Below the pieces are notes generated by a model, which saw only the letters and a list, made by a program, of their open reading frames with translations, was not told the DNA's origin and made no database searches. A program made the position numbers and the translations under genes. Of a DNA stretch of 64,000 nt, positions 26,032 to 34,511 are shown in pieces (position 1 is the stretch's first letter; the number at the start of each line of letters is the position of its first letter). This DNA is from Candidatus Poribacteria bacterium (lineage in GTDB: Bacteria; Poribacteria; WGA-4E; WGA-3G): contig JAPPFM010000035.1 of NCBI GenBank assembly GCA_028821605.1, positions 1-64,000 on the forward strand, in the 5' to 3' direction.

Positions 26032-28068
26032 GTGAACACAACCCCTGAAACACAAGTTGTCAGTGTCCCCGACGGTTCCATCCGTGATTATGTTGATGGA
26101 AAAGCCCGTAAGGATACGCCGGAAGAATATGTCCGCCAGACGATTGAAAAAAGACTGATCAACGAGCACAAATATAAACGCGAACAGATCAAAATTGAGT
26201 TCGGTTTGAAACTGGGTTCTCGTAAACCGCGCGCTGATATTGTTGTATTTCCAAAAGACAGCCCGGAAATGACGCAGGATCAGGTGTGGTTGATTGTTGA
26301 ATGCAAAAAAGAGAGTGTAGAGCCGAGAAATAGGAAAGACGGCGTTGACCAACTGAAATCTTACATGAGTGCCTGCCCGAATTGTGAATGGGGCATGTGG
26401 ACAAACGGCAAGTATAAAGAGGTGTTAAGAAAAGTAAAAGTAGAAGGAAAATATGAATTTCAGGAATACAATGATATTCCCGCTGCTGATGGTTCTTTAG
26501 AGGATATTGACAGACCGAACCGCAAGACATTGAAAAAGGCTTATGAAGATAACCTTTTGATGGTTTTCAGAACTTGTCATAATCACATTTATGTAACTGA
26601 TGGTCTGCAAAAACAACCCGCGTTTTTTGAATTATTAAAACTTATCTTTTGTAAAACACTTGATGAGCAGAATGTTGGTCGATCTCTGGAGTTTTACACG
26701 ACCTCAGGAGAACGTTCCTCTCCGGATGGACAGTTAACGGTTAAAAATCGAATTTCTGGGATTTTTGAGAAGGTAAAAAGGAAACATCCACAGATTTTTG
26801 AAGCCAACGATGAAATTAAACTGAAACCTCGTTCGTTGGCGTGGGTGGTATCAGAACTTCAACCTTACTACCTAATTGATACTCATGTTGATGTTAAGGG
26901 GAAGGCGTATGAGGAATTAGTAGGATCAAATTTGAGAGGTGATAGAGGCGAATTTTTTACACCGCGAAACATTATGGACATGGCGGTTAAAATGATTAAC
27001 CCAAAGCGAGATGAAAAGGTTTGTGATACTTCATGCGGCACAGGCGGTTTCTTAGTTATGGCAATGAACCATGTCATTGAAAAACTAAAAAGTGAAGTTG
27101 AGGTGGATTTTGGCAAGCCAGAAGGTCAGTGGGAACAGCATGAGAGAAGCGTGGTAAGAGAGAAAATAGATGAGATTGCATCGTCAAATTTCTATGGTTT
27201 TGACATCAACCCTGATCTGGTCAAAGCCACGAAAATGAACATGGTAATGAATAATGATGGCAGCGGTAATATCTTTCAAAACGATTCACTCTTACCTCCA
27301 CATGAATGGTCATTAGATCTCAAGAAGCAGTTAGCAGACGCGTTAAATATTGACGCAGATGGGATCAAAAACGCTAATACTATTGAATTCTTTGATGTTA
27401 TCGTTACGAATCCACCATTTGGTAGTAAAATCCCTATTAAGGATGGGCACATTCTTGAACAATTTCAGATCGGTTATATTTGGCGCAACGAACAATACAA
27501 CATTGGTGGACAAACAGGATGGAGCATTTCTTCTGATCTTCAAACATCGGCACCTCCAGAGCAGCTATTTATTGAACGTTGTTTACAATTTCTCAAACCC
27601 GGGGGAAGATTGGCGATTGTTTTGCCGGATTCAATTTTAGGGAATCCAGGACTTGGCTACATTCGTCACTGGTTGATTGAAAGGACGCGAATTATTGCCA
27701 GTATAGATTTGCACGAGGATGCCTTTCAGCCCGGGAACGGAACCCAAACCTCAGTCTTGATTCTTCAGAAAAAATCTGAAGAGGAAATAATAGCAGAGAA
27801 ACTCTCAGGTATTAAGCCATACAACATTTTTATGGCAGTGGTGGACAAGGTTGGCCACGATAAACGGGGTAATACCCTATTTAAACGGGACGAACAGGGT
27901 AATGAAATTTGGGTGTCAGAAGATCCCGATGTATCTGAAATAGGGGAAGTCGCGGAGAGTGAATTCATCTATGAGACCGAAAGCAGAGTCCGTATCATTG
28001 ACGATCAAAGCCGTGAAGTTCCGGCTGTATTTGATCAGTGGAAACAAGAGGAGGGTATTGCATGGTAA
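26032..28068 (+). CDS. Type I-like N6-adenine methyltransferase with N-terminal HsdR-type nuclease domain
   Basis: A 678-residue fusion. Residues 25-135 carry a PD-(D/E)XK core like the HsdR N-terminus (D69 in RADIVVF, E90 and K92 in LIVECKKE, Q107 in DQLKSY). Residues about 165-600 are an HsdM-type methyltransferase with EFFTPR, AdoMet motif DTSCGTGGF (332-340) and catalytic NPPF (460-463). The start is GTG after AAGGAGAAG. HsdS follows with an overlapping start, so the two proteins should form a modification complex; the nuclease domain could cut in cis. No HsdR helicase is present, unlike classical type I systems. Confidence 0.85.
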   Translation: MNTTPETQVVSVPDGSIRDYVDGKARKDTPEEYVRQTIEKRLINEHKYKREQIKIEFGLKLGSRKPRADIVVFPKDSPEMTQDQVWLIVECKKESVEPRNRKDGVDQLKSYMSACPNCEWGMWTNGKYKEVLRKVKVEGKYEFQEYNDIPAADGSLEDIDRPNRKTLKKAYEDNLLMVFRTCHNHIYVTDGLQKQPAFFELLKLIFCKTLDEQNVGRSLEFYTTSGERSSPDGQLTVKNRISGIFEKVKRKHPQIFEANDEIKLKPRSLAWVVSELQPYYLIDTHVDVKGKAYEELVGSNLRGDRGEFFTPRNIMDMAVKMINPKRDEKVCDTSCGTGGFLVMAMNHVIEKLKSEVEVDFGKPEGQWEQHERSVVREKIDEIASSNFYGFDINPDLVKATKMNMVMNNDGSGNIFQNDSLLPPHEWSLDLKKQLADALNIDADGIKNANTIEFFDVIVTNPPFGSKIPIKDGHILEQFQIGYIWRNEQYNIGGQTGWSISSDLQTSAPPEQLFIERCLQFLKPGGRLAIVLPDSILGNPGLGYIRHWLIERTRIIASIDLHEDAFQPGNGTQTSVLILQKKSEEEIIAEKLSGIKPYNIFMAVVDKVGHDKRGNTLFKRDEQGNEIWVSEDPDVSEIGEVAESEFIYETESRVRIIDDQSREVPAVFDQWKQEEGIAW

Positions 28069-29528
28069 CACAACTCTACCTTTCCTTACCAACAACGGAG
28101 GATCAAGAAACTCAAAACCCTGATTTTAAATGGACAACTATTAATCTTCAAGAAGTTTTTGAAACAAACTATCGTTTAGAGGCAGGTGTCTACGGGACTG
28201 AAGGCAGACAAGCAAGGCAAAACATAGCGCATTCCAAATGGGACATTGTTTATTTGTGTGGTGAAAATGGACTTGCTACCGCTTATCATAGACCGCGGTT
28301 TAAAAGAATATATGTAGAAAAATCAAGTTTTCCAATTTATCAACCGGCACAGATTAATGAACTGTATCCAAAACCATCTGCCTATATTTCTGGTTTGACC
28401 CAAACAGATATAGATGCCCTAAGAGTCAAAAAAGGGCAGGTTTTGTTAACCTGTTCTGGCACGATAGGAAATTGCACGTACGTCCGAGATACTTTAGACA
28501 ACCTCATCTTTAGCCATGATGTAATTAGGATTGAACCTAAAGAATATAGTGGTTTTATTTACGCTTTTCTGAAATCAAAAATTGGCTTTTCTATCATAAA
28601 TACCAATAACTACGGGGCAGTTGTTAAACATATTGAACCGGAACACCTAAACCATGTTCCTATTCCTAATCCACCAGTCGCTCTCAAACAGGAAATTCAT
28701 GACCTAATTGAGGAATCCTTCAAATTACGAGATGAATCCAATGAATTGATGGATGCGGCGCAATCATTACTGAAAACTGAATTAAAACTGCCAACAATTG
28801 AGGTTTTGATAGAGCAAGCTGAAAAGTTTAATAGAACCGTAGAGGTTCTTAATTATTCTGTGTCTTCAAGTGAGGTAATTGATCGGTTAGATGGAACTTA
28901 TTATGATTCAGTTGTAAAAGCAATTGAAACGCATATAGCGAAAAGGGCAAAAGAAATTGTTAAAGTTGTTGACGGTCGAATAAGCAAATCGGTTACCTTG
29001 CCAGGCCGATTTAAAAGAGTCTATGTTGAGGAAGGTAATGGGATTGTATTTTTCACTGGTAAGCATATTTCAGATTTAGATCCTTCTGACAAGAAATATC
29101 TATCGCTTTCACAACACACGGAGAAGATTGAAAATGAGCTTATTATCAGAGAGGGTATGATCTTAGTCACATCCAGTGGAACTCTCGCTAATACCGTATT
29201 AGTCCCAAAACATTGGGATGGGTGGGCTATGACACATGACATTATTCGCGTGGTACCAGTAAACAAAGAAATTTCAGGTTATCTGTATGCTTGGTTGTCA
29301 AGCGATTATGCTCGTGAATTAATTCACAGATTTGCTTATGGTGCTGTGGTGAGACATTTGGAAAAAGAACATATTTCCCAAGTCAGTGTTCCATTATTGA
29401 GTGATGAAAACGCACAGCAGGAAATAAATGACACGGTTTTGGAAGCCAATCGGAAACGCACTGAAGCCTATAACTTGGAACAGCAAGCATTGAGGGTGCT
29501 TGATGAGAAGGTTATCTATGCGCGGTGA
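28062..29528 (+). CDS. Type I restriction-modification specificity subunit (HsdS)
   Basis: A 488-residue specificity protein made of two halves with the same pattern: a target recognition segment (GQVLLTCSGTIGN in the first, GMILVTSSGTLAN in the second), then IIRV/VIRIEP, a YGAVVKHI/YGAVVRHL motif and a helical spacer. The two halves should read the two parts of a bipartite DNA target. The ATG at 28062 has GAGGAGG upstream and overlaps the methyltransferase stop (ATGGTAA), so expression is tightly coupled. Confidence 0.87.
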   Translation: MVTQLYLSLPTTEDQETQNPDFKWTTINLQEVFETNYRLEAGVYGTEGRQARQNIAHSKWDIVYLCGENGLATAYHRPRFKRIYVEKSSFPIYQPAQINELYPKPSAYISGLTQTDIDALRVKKGQVLLTCSGTIGNCTYVRDTLDNLIFSHDVIRIEPKEYSGFIYAFLKSKIGFSIINTNNYGAVVKHIEPEHLNHVPIPNPPVALKQEIHDLIEESFKLRDESNELMDAAQSLLKTELKLPTIEVLIEQAEKFNRTVEVLNYSVSSSEVIDRLDGTYYDSVVKAIETHIAKRAKEIVKVVDGRISKSVTLPGRFKRVYVEEGNGIVFFTGKHISDLDPSDKKYLSLSQHTEKIENELIIREGMILVTSSGTLANTVLVPKHWDGWAMTHDIIRVVPVNKEISGYLYAWLSSDYARELIHRFAYGAVVRHLEKEHISQVSVPLLSDENAQQEINDTVLEANRKRTEAYNLEQQALRVLDEKVIYAR

Positions 29529-29564
29529 AGTGAGTGGTAAGGATCTTGGGAAGGATGGTATTCT

Positions 29565-30884
29565 ATGATAAAATTTTCTGGAGTATGGTACTGGCTTGTG
29601 GTAATGGTGGTTCTGATCCTTGCAGCAGGTATAACAACTCTGTTTCCACAAACGGGTGATGTTCCCGTATCTGAGGAAACAAAACCTCCTGATACCACAA
29701 ATAAGGTTGAGCCTGTTACCAAGGTTGAGACCCAACAGGAAGTTCCTGCGTCCAGTTCTCCTGAAGTAAACATTGATCCTTCCGACAAGGTTGAACTTCA
29801 GCAGCTCTTCAATGACTTGAGGAAGGAATATCTGGACACCCGAGATGGGGCGATCAATTGGTGGTTGCAATTTATTACCATAGTCCTTGCCTTTTTCGGT
29901 ATTGTTGTTGTAGTTTTAGGTTACTTTGGACTCCAAGAGTTTAAGAAACTTAAAGCTGAAGCGGAAAGAGACACCAAGGAAATAAAGGAGAATCTCACTG
30001 AAGTATTGAAAAGCGCAGCGGAACTTGAGAGAGTCAGGGCAGAACCGGAAACTGGTGATGTAGAAGCAAAATCTGATGAAGCTATGCAAAGGACGAGGGA
30101 AACGTTAGGCGCTGGTGTATTTGCTACTCTCTTTGCTGACGAAGAATTTGAGAAAGGGCTGCGAGATTTTGAACAAATTCCCACTCTGTCCTTTACAGAC
30201 AAGGCGATGATTGAAGCGTATAAATTGCAAAAAGATGGTAAAATTGCAGAGGCAACCCAGAAGTGGTGTTCTATTGCTAATATCGTTGGTGAAGCAGATA
30301 AAAACCTTGCTGCCCGCTCGTGGTTTTCGGCTGGGTACCTCTATGGGGCGGAAGATAAAAAAGAAGAGTCTATTTCTGCTTACGATAAAGCGATAAATCT
30401 AAAACCGGATTATGCCGAAGCCTACGCCGCCCGAGGAACTGTGAAATCAGTACTGAATCGGCGTGAATCAGCAATTGATGACTATAATGAGGCAATCCGT
30501 CTGAAACCAGATTTTGCCGAAGTCTACAACAATCGAGGTTGTGAGATGACAAGACTGGGTCAGTATGAATTAGCAATGGATGACTGTAACGAGGCAATCC
30601 GTCTGAAACCAGATTTTGCCTACGCCTATGACAGTCGGGGTACTGTGAAGCAGTCTTTAGGTCAACATGAATCAGCAGTTGATGACTATAACGAAGCAAT
30701 CCGCCTAAAACCGGATTATGCCGAAGCCTACTACAACCGAGGTAATGTGCACGTGGACCTAGAGAATATTGAAGGTGCGAAGGCGAACTTCCAGATTGCC
30801 TTAGAACTAGCGAAAGAACAAGGTGAAAAAGAACTCACGGATGCCATTGAGAAAAGTCTTCAAGCACTTAATGAGATAGAATAA
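29565..30884 (+). CDS. Membrane TPR protein, paralogue of the 21.1 kb gene
   Basis: A 439-residue protein with two hydrophobic segments, one at the N-terminus (WYWLVVMVVLILAAGITTLF) and one near residues 100-125 (FITIVLAFFGIVVVVLGYFG). An acidic Pro/Thr-rich loop separates them, and a coiled coil and five TPR units follow. Three TPR units are almost identical in DNA (GATGACTATAACGAGGCAAT and following). It follows HsdS by about 35 bases on the same strand with GGAAGG before its ATG, so it may be part of the cassette. No enzymatic motif is seen. Confidence 0.82.
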   Translation: MIKFSGVWYWLVVMVVLILAAGITTLFPQTGDVPVSEETKPPDTTNKVEPVTKVETQQEVPASSSPEVNIDPSDKVELQQLFNDLRKEYLDTRDGAINWWLQFITIVLAFFGIVVVVLGYFGLQEFKKLKAEAERDTKEIKENLTEVLKSAAELERVRAEPETGDVEAKSDEAMQRTRETLGAGVFATLFADEEFEKGLRDFEQIPTLSFTDKAMIEAYKLQKDGKIAEATQKWCSIANIVGEADKNLAARSWFSAGYLYGAEDKKEESISAYDKAINLKPDYAEAYAARGTVKSVLNRRESAIDDYNEAIRLKPDFAEVYNNRGCEMTRLGQYELAMDDCNEAIRLKPDFAYAYDSRGTVKQSLGQHESAVDDYNEAIRLKPDYAEAYYNRGNVHVDLENIEGAKANFQIALELAKEQGEKELTDAIEKSLQALNEIE

Positions 30885-30938
30885 AAATTGGCAAAGAATA
30901 TTTGATATGATTCCGCGAGTTTCCAAATGTAATTTAAG

Positions 30939-30967
30939 TTGCAATTTTTTGCGAACAGATGTACAAT
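30939..30967 (+). promoter_or_regulatory. Promoter with overlapping palindrome before the 67-residue gene
   Basis: TTGCAA (30939-30944), a 17-base spacer and TACAAT (30962-30967) precede the small gene. The -10 box overlaps a perfect 12-base palindrome CAATTTAAATTG (30964-30975), and a similar ATGTAATTTAAGTTGC lies over the -35 box. The paired sites look like operators. Confidence 0.6.
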
Positions 30968-31001
30968 TTAAATTGCCTTTACCAACAAGGAGGGTAAACT
31001 A

Positions 31002-31205
31002 ATGTCTCGTATGAAAACTGACTACATACTTTCTAATGTCGGAACACGTAGGGCTGATAGTGAAACGGCGCGTGAGGCAATTGATGCAGTGCAGGAAGTG
31101 GTTAGAGTTTCAGGCAGGAAGAGCACACCCGAAGTAGAGAAAGCGAAGGAAGCGTTCATCAAAGCAATTGATGATGCTGTGAAAAGATTCAGCCGTTCAA
31201 AATGA
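31002..31205 (+). CDS. Small 67-residue protein of unknown function
   Basis: A 67-residue, Lys/Glu-rich, probably two-helix protein (DSETAREAIDAVQEVVRVSG, then VEKAKEAFIKAIDDAVKRFS). It is well supported as a gene: a strong promoter at 30939-30967, AAGGAGGG nine bases before the ATG, and a hairpin with T-rich tail after the stop. No known family is recognised. It could be a small DNA-binding or structural protein; a palindrome at its promoter hints at autoregulation, which is inference only. Confidence 0.7.
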   Translation: MSRMKTDYILSNVGTRRADSETAREAIDAVQEVVRVSGRKSTPEVEKAKEAFIKAIDDAVKRFSRSK

Positions 31206-31218
31206 TACTAATCATTGT

Positions 31219-31246
31219 CAGGACAAGCAATCCTGCCTTTCTTTTT
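31219..31246 (+). terminator. Weak rho-independent terminator after the 67-residue gene
   Basis: A 5 bp stem CAGGA/TCCTG with a 7-base loop is followed by CCTTTCTTTTT. It starts 14 bases after the stop. Confidence 0.5.
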
Positions 31247-31367
31247 ATGCGAAAAAGCAGGTTAATTTTCGTCTGCAAACAGAAGTTTTCTATAATGATT
31301 AGTTTGGAACCCATTATCCCGAGGCAGTAGGATCGTGACATAGTAAAAGCCATCATTCCACCTCCCT

Positions 31368-31763
31368 TCAAAGTGGCTTTCCGAAACATAAAACGTAACC
31401 GTCATGATCTTTAAGCTCAAAAGCGCGGAGACCATCGTCGGTGTCTTCGAGCGGTTCGTGAAATTCCAGTCCACGAGATTGGTACTCCGCAAACAGCGCG
31501 TCAGGATTGGAAACCCAGATAAAAGCGTCCCATCTCGCCCACTCATGCCGTGTATGATTTGGTACCGGGTGAATATCTTCAGCGATGTGTTTGAGAAGAA
31601 TCCGCACGTTATCACGAGACACGATCGCGAAAAACGGATCTTCTTCTGGGATAAGCAGGTCTGTCTCAAAGCCGAGTTTCTGATTGTAAAAGTCAATTGA
31701 CCCAGTGAGATTTTTGACAATAAAAAAAGGAGCGATCTCCTTAAGTATTGAATCAGTTGTCAT
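31368..31763 (-). CDS. VOC (glyoxalase/bleomycin-resistance) family protein
   Basis: A 131-residue single-module VOC-fold protein: FFIVKNLTGSIDFYNQKLGF at the N-terminus, WVSNPDALFAEYQSRGLEF in the middle, and LKDHDGYVLCFGKPL at the end, where FxDxxGY/N-type motifs occur in this family. Such proteins bind metal and act as lyases, dioxygenases or drug binders; the exact role cannot be read. It stands alone on the minus strand between the 67-residue gene and a Gfo/Idh/MocA gene. Confidence 0.82.
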   Translation of the reverse strand: MTTDSILKEIAPFFIVKNLTGSIDFYNQKLGFETDLLIPEEDPFFAIVSRDNVRILLKHIAEDIHPVPNHTRHEWARWDAFIWVSNPDALFAEYQSRGLEFHEPLEDTDDGLRAFELKDHDGYVLCFGKPL

Positions 31764-31937
31764 CGTCCATCCTCCTGTCTTCCTTGCCCAATATCCTAAC
31801 AGATTTCTGCTCGGTGTTCAACAAAAAGTCGGGATTCGGAGATCCCTCCTACAACGATGTCCGTTGACACGTCCGAGGCTTTGCGGTATACTAACAGCAA
31901 CTACCACACTTTAGGAATTGGGAAAGGGACATTTTTC

Positions 31938-32900
31938 ATGGCAACACTCAGATGGGGCATACTCGGTTGTGGCGATGTCGCTGAATATAAAGGCGGACCC
32001 CCGCTTTATAGCGTCGATGACTCGGAACTCATCGCTGTGATGCGCCGGGACCAGGCGAAAGCGGAATCTTTTGCTGAAAGGCACGGCGCGAAACGCGTCT
32101 ATACCGACATAAACGACCTTCTGGTAGATGATGAACTCAATGCAATCTATGTCGCAACGCCACCATATCTGCACTGTGAACACGTTATCCGCACAGCAGA
32201 AGTGGGTAAGCACGTCCTCTGCGAGAAACCGATGGCGATGACGGTCGAGGAGTGTCAACGCATGGTGGATGCCTGCCACGACGCGGGTGTTACCTTGATG
32301 CTCGCCTATTACCGAAACTTCTATCCGAATATTGTGAAAATGAAGGCGTTAATGGATGAGGGTGCCATCGGAGACGTGGTGCTTGCGCGTATCAATCATA
32401 CCGGTTTCTATAACCCGAATCGGCACGATCTGAGCAGCTGGCGGGTGGATCCGAAAATCAGCGGCGGCGGTGTTTTGATGGATCTCGGTAGCCACCGGAT
32501 CTCGTTACTTCAGTATCTCATAGGCGAGGTTGAATCTGTGCAAGGGTATGCGGAGACCATCCATCTGGATATTGCGGTTGACGATTCCGCTGCGTTTACG
32601 CTCCGTTTCGAGAGTGGCGCGCATGCCGTTGCGAATATCAATTGGAACGTTGGCGTGTCGATTGACGATGTTGAAGTCTACGGCACGGAAGGGGCTTTAA
32701 AGTGTTCGCCGTTGAATTCAGGAAATCTGACACTTGAGACGAAATCAGAAGGATTGGTTGAACTGCATCAAACTCCATTGCCGCACACGCACACGGGACT
32801 TGTGGAGGATTTCATCAATCATCTCAAGACGGGTGAACCGATACGGTGTTCCGGAGAATCAGGGTTGCAGACGAATGCGGTTATCGCGCAGATAATGTAG
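31938..32900 (+). CDS. Gfo/Idh/MocA-family oxidoreductase, slightly short C-terminus
   Basis: A 320-residue NAD(P)-dependent sugar-type dehydrogenase. It has an N-terminal Rossmann motif (GILGCGDVAEYKGG), the conserved EKPMAMTVEECQ and a C-terminal beta-sheet dimerisation domain with GGGVLMDLGSHRI. The ATG at 31938 follows GGAAAGGGA and begins directly at the Rossmann fold. It ends at LQTNAVIAQIM, some 15 residues before the usual end of the family, so a small C-terminal loss is possible. The sugar or inositol substrate is unknown. It is the first of three such enzymes in the window. Confidence 0.87.
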   Translation: MATLRWGILGCGDVAEYKGGPPLYSVDDSELIAVMRRDQAKAESFAERHGAKRVYTDINDLLVDDELNAIYVATPPYLHCEHVIRTAEVGKHVLCEKPMAMTVEECQRMVDACHDAGVTLMLAYYRNFYPNIVKMKALMDEGAIGDVVLARINHTGFYNPNRHDLSSWRVDPKISGGGVLMDLGSHRISLLQYLIGEVESVQGYAETIHLDIAVDDSAAFTLRFESGAHAVANINWNVGVSIDDVEVYGTEGALKCSPLNSGNLTLETKSEGLVELHQTPLPHTHTGLVEDFINHLKTGEPIRCSGESGLQTNAVIAQIM

Positions 32901-33081
32901 GCGTGCCTCCTGTACATCGCAAGCACGCCAGATCGTTGGCACGGCTCATCGCGTCCGTCATGAAAACTCTTAAAATCCGCGTCCTCCGCGTTCTCCGTGT
33001 AATCGGCGATTCAGACAATTAACACAAAAATCCCCTCAAATTCTTAATCTTCATTCAAACGCGCCAGAGTTTTCGTTGGAT

Positions 33082-34233
33082 TTAGTTAATTCGTTCGGAT
33101 TCCAGTGTCAGCCACTCGCCATACGCTCTCGGCATCTCTGCCGGTGGTTCCAATCCAGATTCCTCACGCCACCGTAACAACGGGTGCCGCCGATCGGATT
33201 GTGGGAGATTCACACGCGTACCGTAAGCCGCCGACTCAAAGATACCCATCATCATCTCAACGATGTGCCGTCCTTCGGTGCCGCTGCAGGTATGTGGTCT
33301 GCCTTCATCCAAGGCGTTGACATAATCCTCCACGAACCAGTAGTCCGCTTCCGATGCACTGCCTTTGGGATCGTAATGATCTGGATAGATAAGTTCCAAT
33401 GTTTCCCACTGATCATGCGTTCCATCGGGGAGGTAATGTGGTGTCCGTAGCCACCAGGCACCGCCACTTTTCCAGAAGAGTCTTCCTTCGGTGCCGTAAA
33501 GTTCCATAGAATACGCGTCGGTGTCCATCTTATGAAAGCGGTGTTGGAGCAGCGTGCCAGTAACGTGACCTTCATACTGCAGCGTTGCTGTGATATACTC
33601 ACCCGCAATCGTCCCCATACCGCTCGGTGAGGGCACCACGTCTGTAGACGTGATCGGTTTTCCACCCGTTGTCAGGTGTGCCACAATGCTTTCGCAACGT
33701 TTCCCGAAGTGCAACATGTTATTGAGCATGTGTGTACCGATATTCATCAAGCCGTAGCCGCCGTAATAGCCTTTCCCGCTGCCGTACATATAGCGCAATT
33801 CACCGATTTTTCCGGCATTGAAGGCACGCGCAATCGTTTGCATGGATGCCCCGACTCTACCTTGGTGATGCACCGCAACCTGCACGCCTTTCTCTTCGGC
33901 TTTAGCGATAACGGTGTCCGCTTGCACCAGATCCACACACATCGGTTTTTCCACTTCAATGTTGACACCGTGTTCCAGTACCCGCATGCACAGGTCGTAA
34001 TGGAATTCGGTGCCGGTGGGAATAGCGACGATGTCGGGTTGTGTCTGCTGGATCATTTCGTCTAAGTCAGTGAAACGTGCGGTGACATTGACTTCGTCGC
34101 CCAGCGTGTCAAGGCGTTCTTGAATCAGGTCACAGAGCGCGACAATCTCTGTGCGTGGATGGGCATGATATGCCCGCGCTGCTGCCGTCCCACGACCTCT
34201 ACATCCCAAAATTCCGATCCGATAGGTCTTCAT
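33082..34233 (-). CDS. Gfo/Idh/MocA-family oxidoreductase
   Basis: A 383-residue dehydrogenase with N-terminal GILGCRGRGTAAARAYHAHP, VEKPMCVDLVQAD with the catalytic Lys, and GYGLMNIGTHMLNNMLHFG in the C-terminal domain. The ATG at 34233 has AAGGAGAG eight bases upstream. A start at 34299 would lie in the promoter -10 box, so it is rejected. The substrate is unknown; a role in sugar or polyol breakdown is usual for the family. It is divergent from the large PP2C gene. Confidence 0.87.
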   Translation of the reverse strand: MKTYRIGILGCRGRGTAAARAYHAHPRTEIVALCDLIQERLDTLGDEVNVTARFTDLDEMIQQTQPDIVAIPTGTEFHYDLCMRVLEHGVNIEVEKPMCVDLVQADTVIAKAEEKGVQVAVHHQGRVGASMQTIARAFNAGKIGELRYMYGSGKGYYGGYGLMNIGTHMLNNMLHFGKRCESIVAHLTTGGKPITSTDVVPSPSGMGTIAGEYITATLQYEGHVTGTLLQHRFHKMDTDAYSMELYGTEGRLFWKSGGAWWLRTPHYLPDGTHDQWETLELIYPDHYDPKGSASEADYWFVEDYVNALDEGRPHTCSGTEGRHIVEMMMGIFESAAYGTRVNLPQSDRRHPLLRWREESGLEPPAEMPRAYGEWLTLESERIN

Positions 34234-34297
34234 CGTTCTCTCCTTTCTCACGTATGATCGTCCTCGTGTCTGCCTACCTATATTTTTGATGTTTCGC

Positions 34298-34327
34298 ATT
34301 GTATCATAAGTTCGTTTAATCCGTCAA
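34298..34327 (-). promoter_or_regulatory. Promoter for the minus-strand Gfo/Idh/MocA gene
   Basis: TTGACG (34327-34322) and TACAAT (34303-34298) on the minus strand are 18 bases apart, leaving a leader of about 60 bases. Confidence 0.55.
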
Positions 34328-34342
34328 TACCTTTGATTTCTC

Positions 34343-34371
34343 TTGACTCTGTTTCTCAAATCTGTTATCTT
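34343..34371 (+). promoter_or_regulatory. Possible promoter for the propeller-PP2C gene
   Basis: TTGACT (34343-34348), a 17-base spacer and TATCTT (34366-34371) lie about 140 bases before the GTG start. The match is weaker than at other sites. Confidence 0.4.
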
Positions 34372-34511
34372 TTCAGTAAAGCGAAGGTTATTTTCCATTT
34401 TTCTTATTTATCCTTACGCATTCATTCAAAGGCTATTTCTCGAATTCAGTCTCTTTTCACAAAGACATTCTAAGTGTCTTTGCTGCTTTGAACTATTAAA
34501 GGTGGGTTGTC

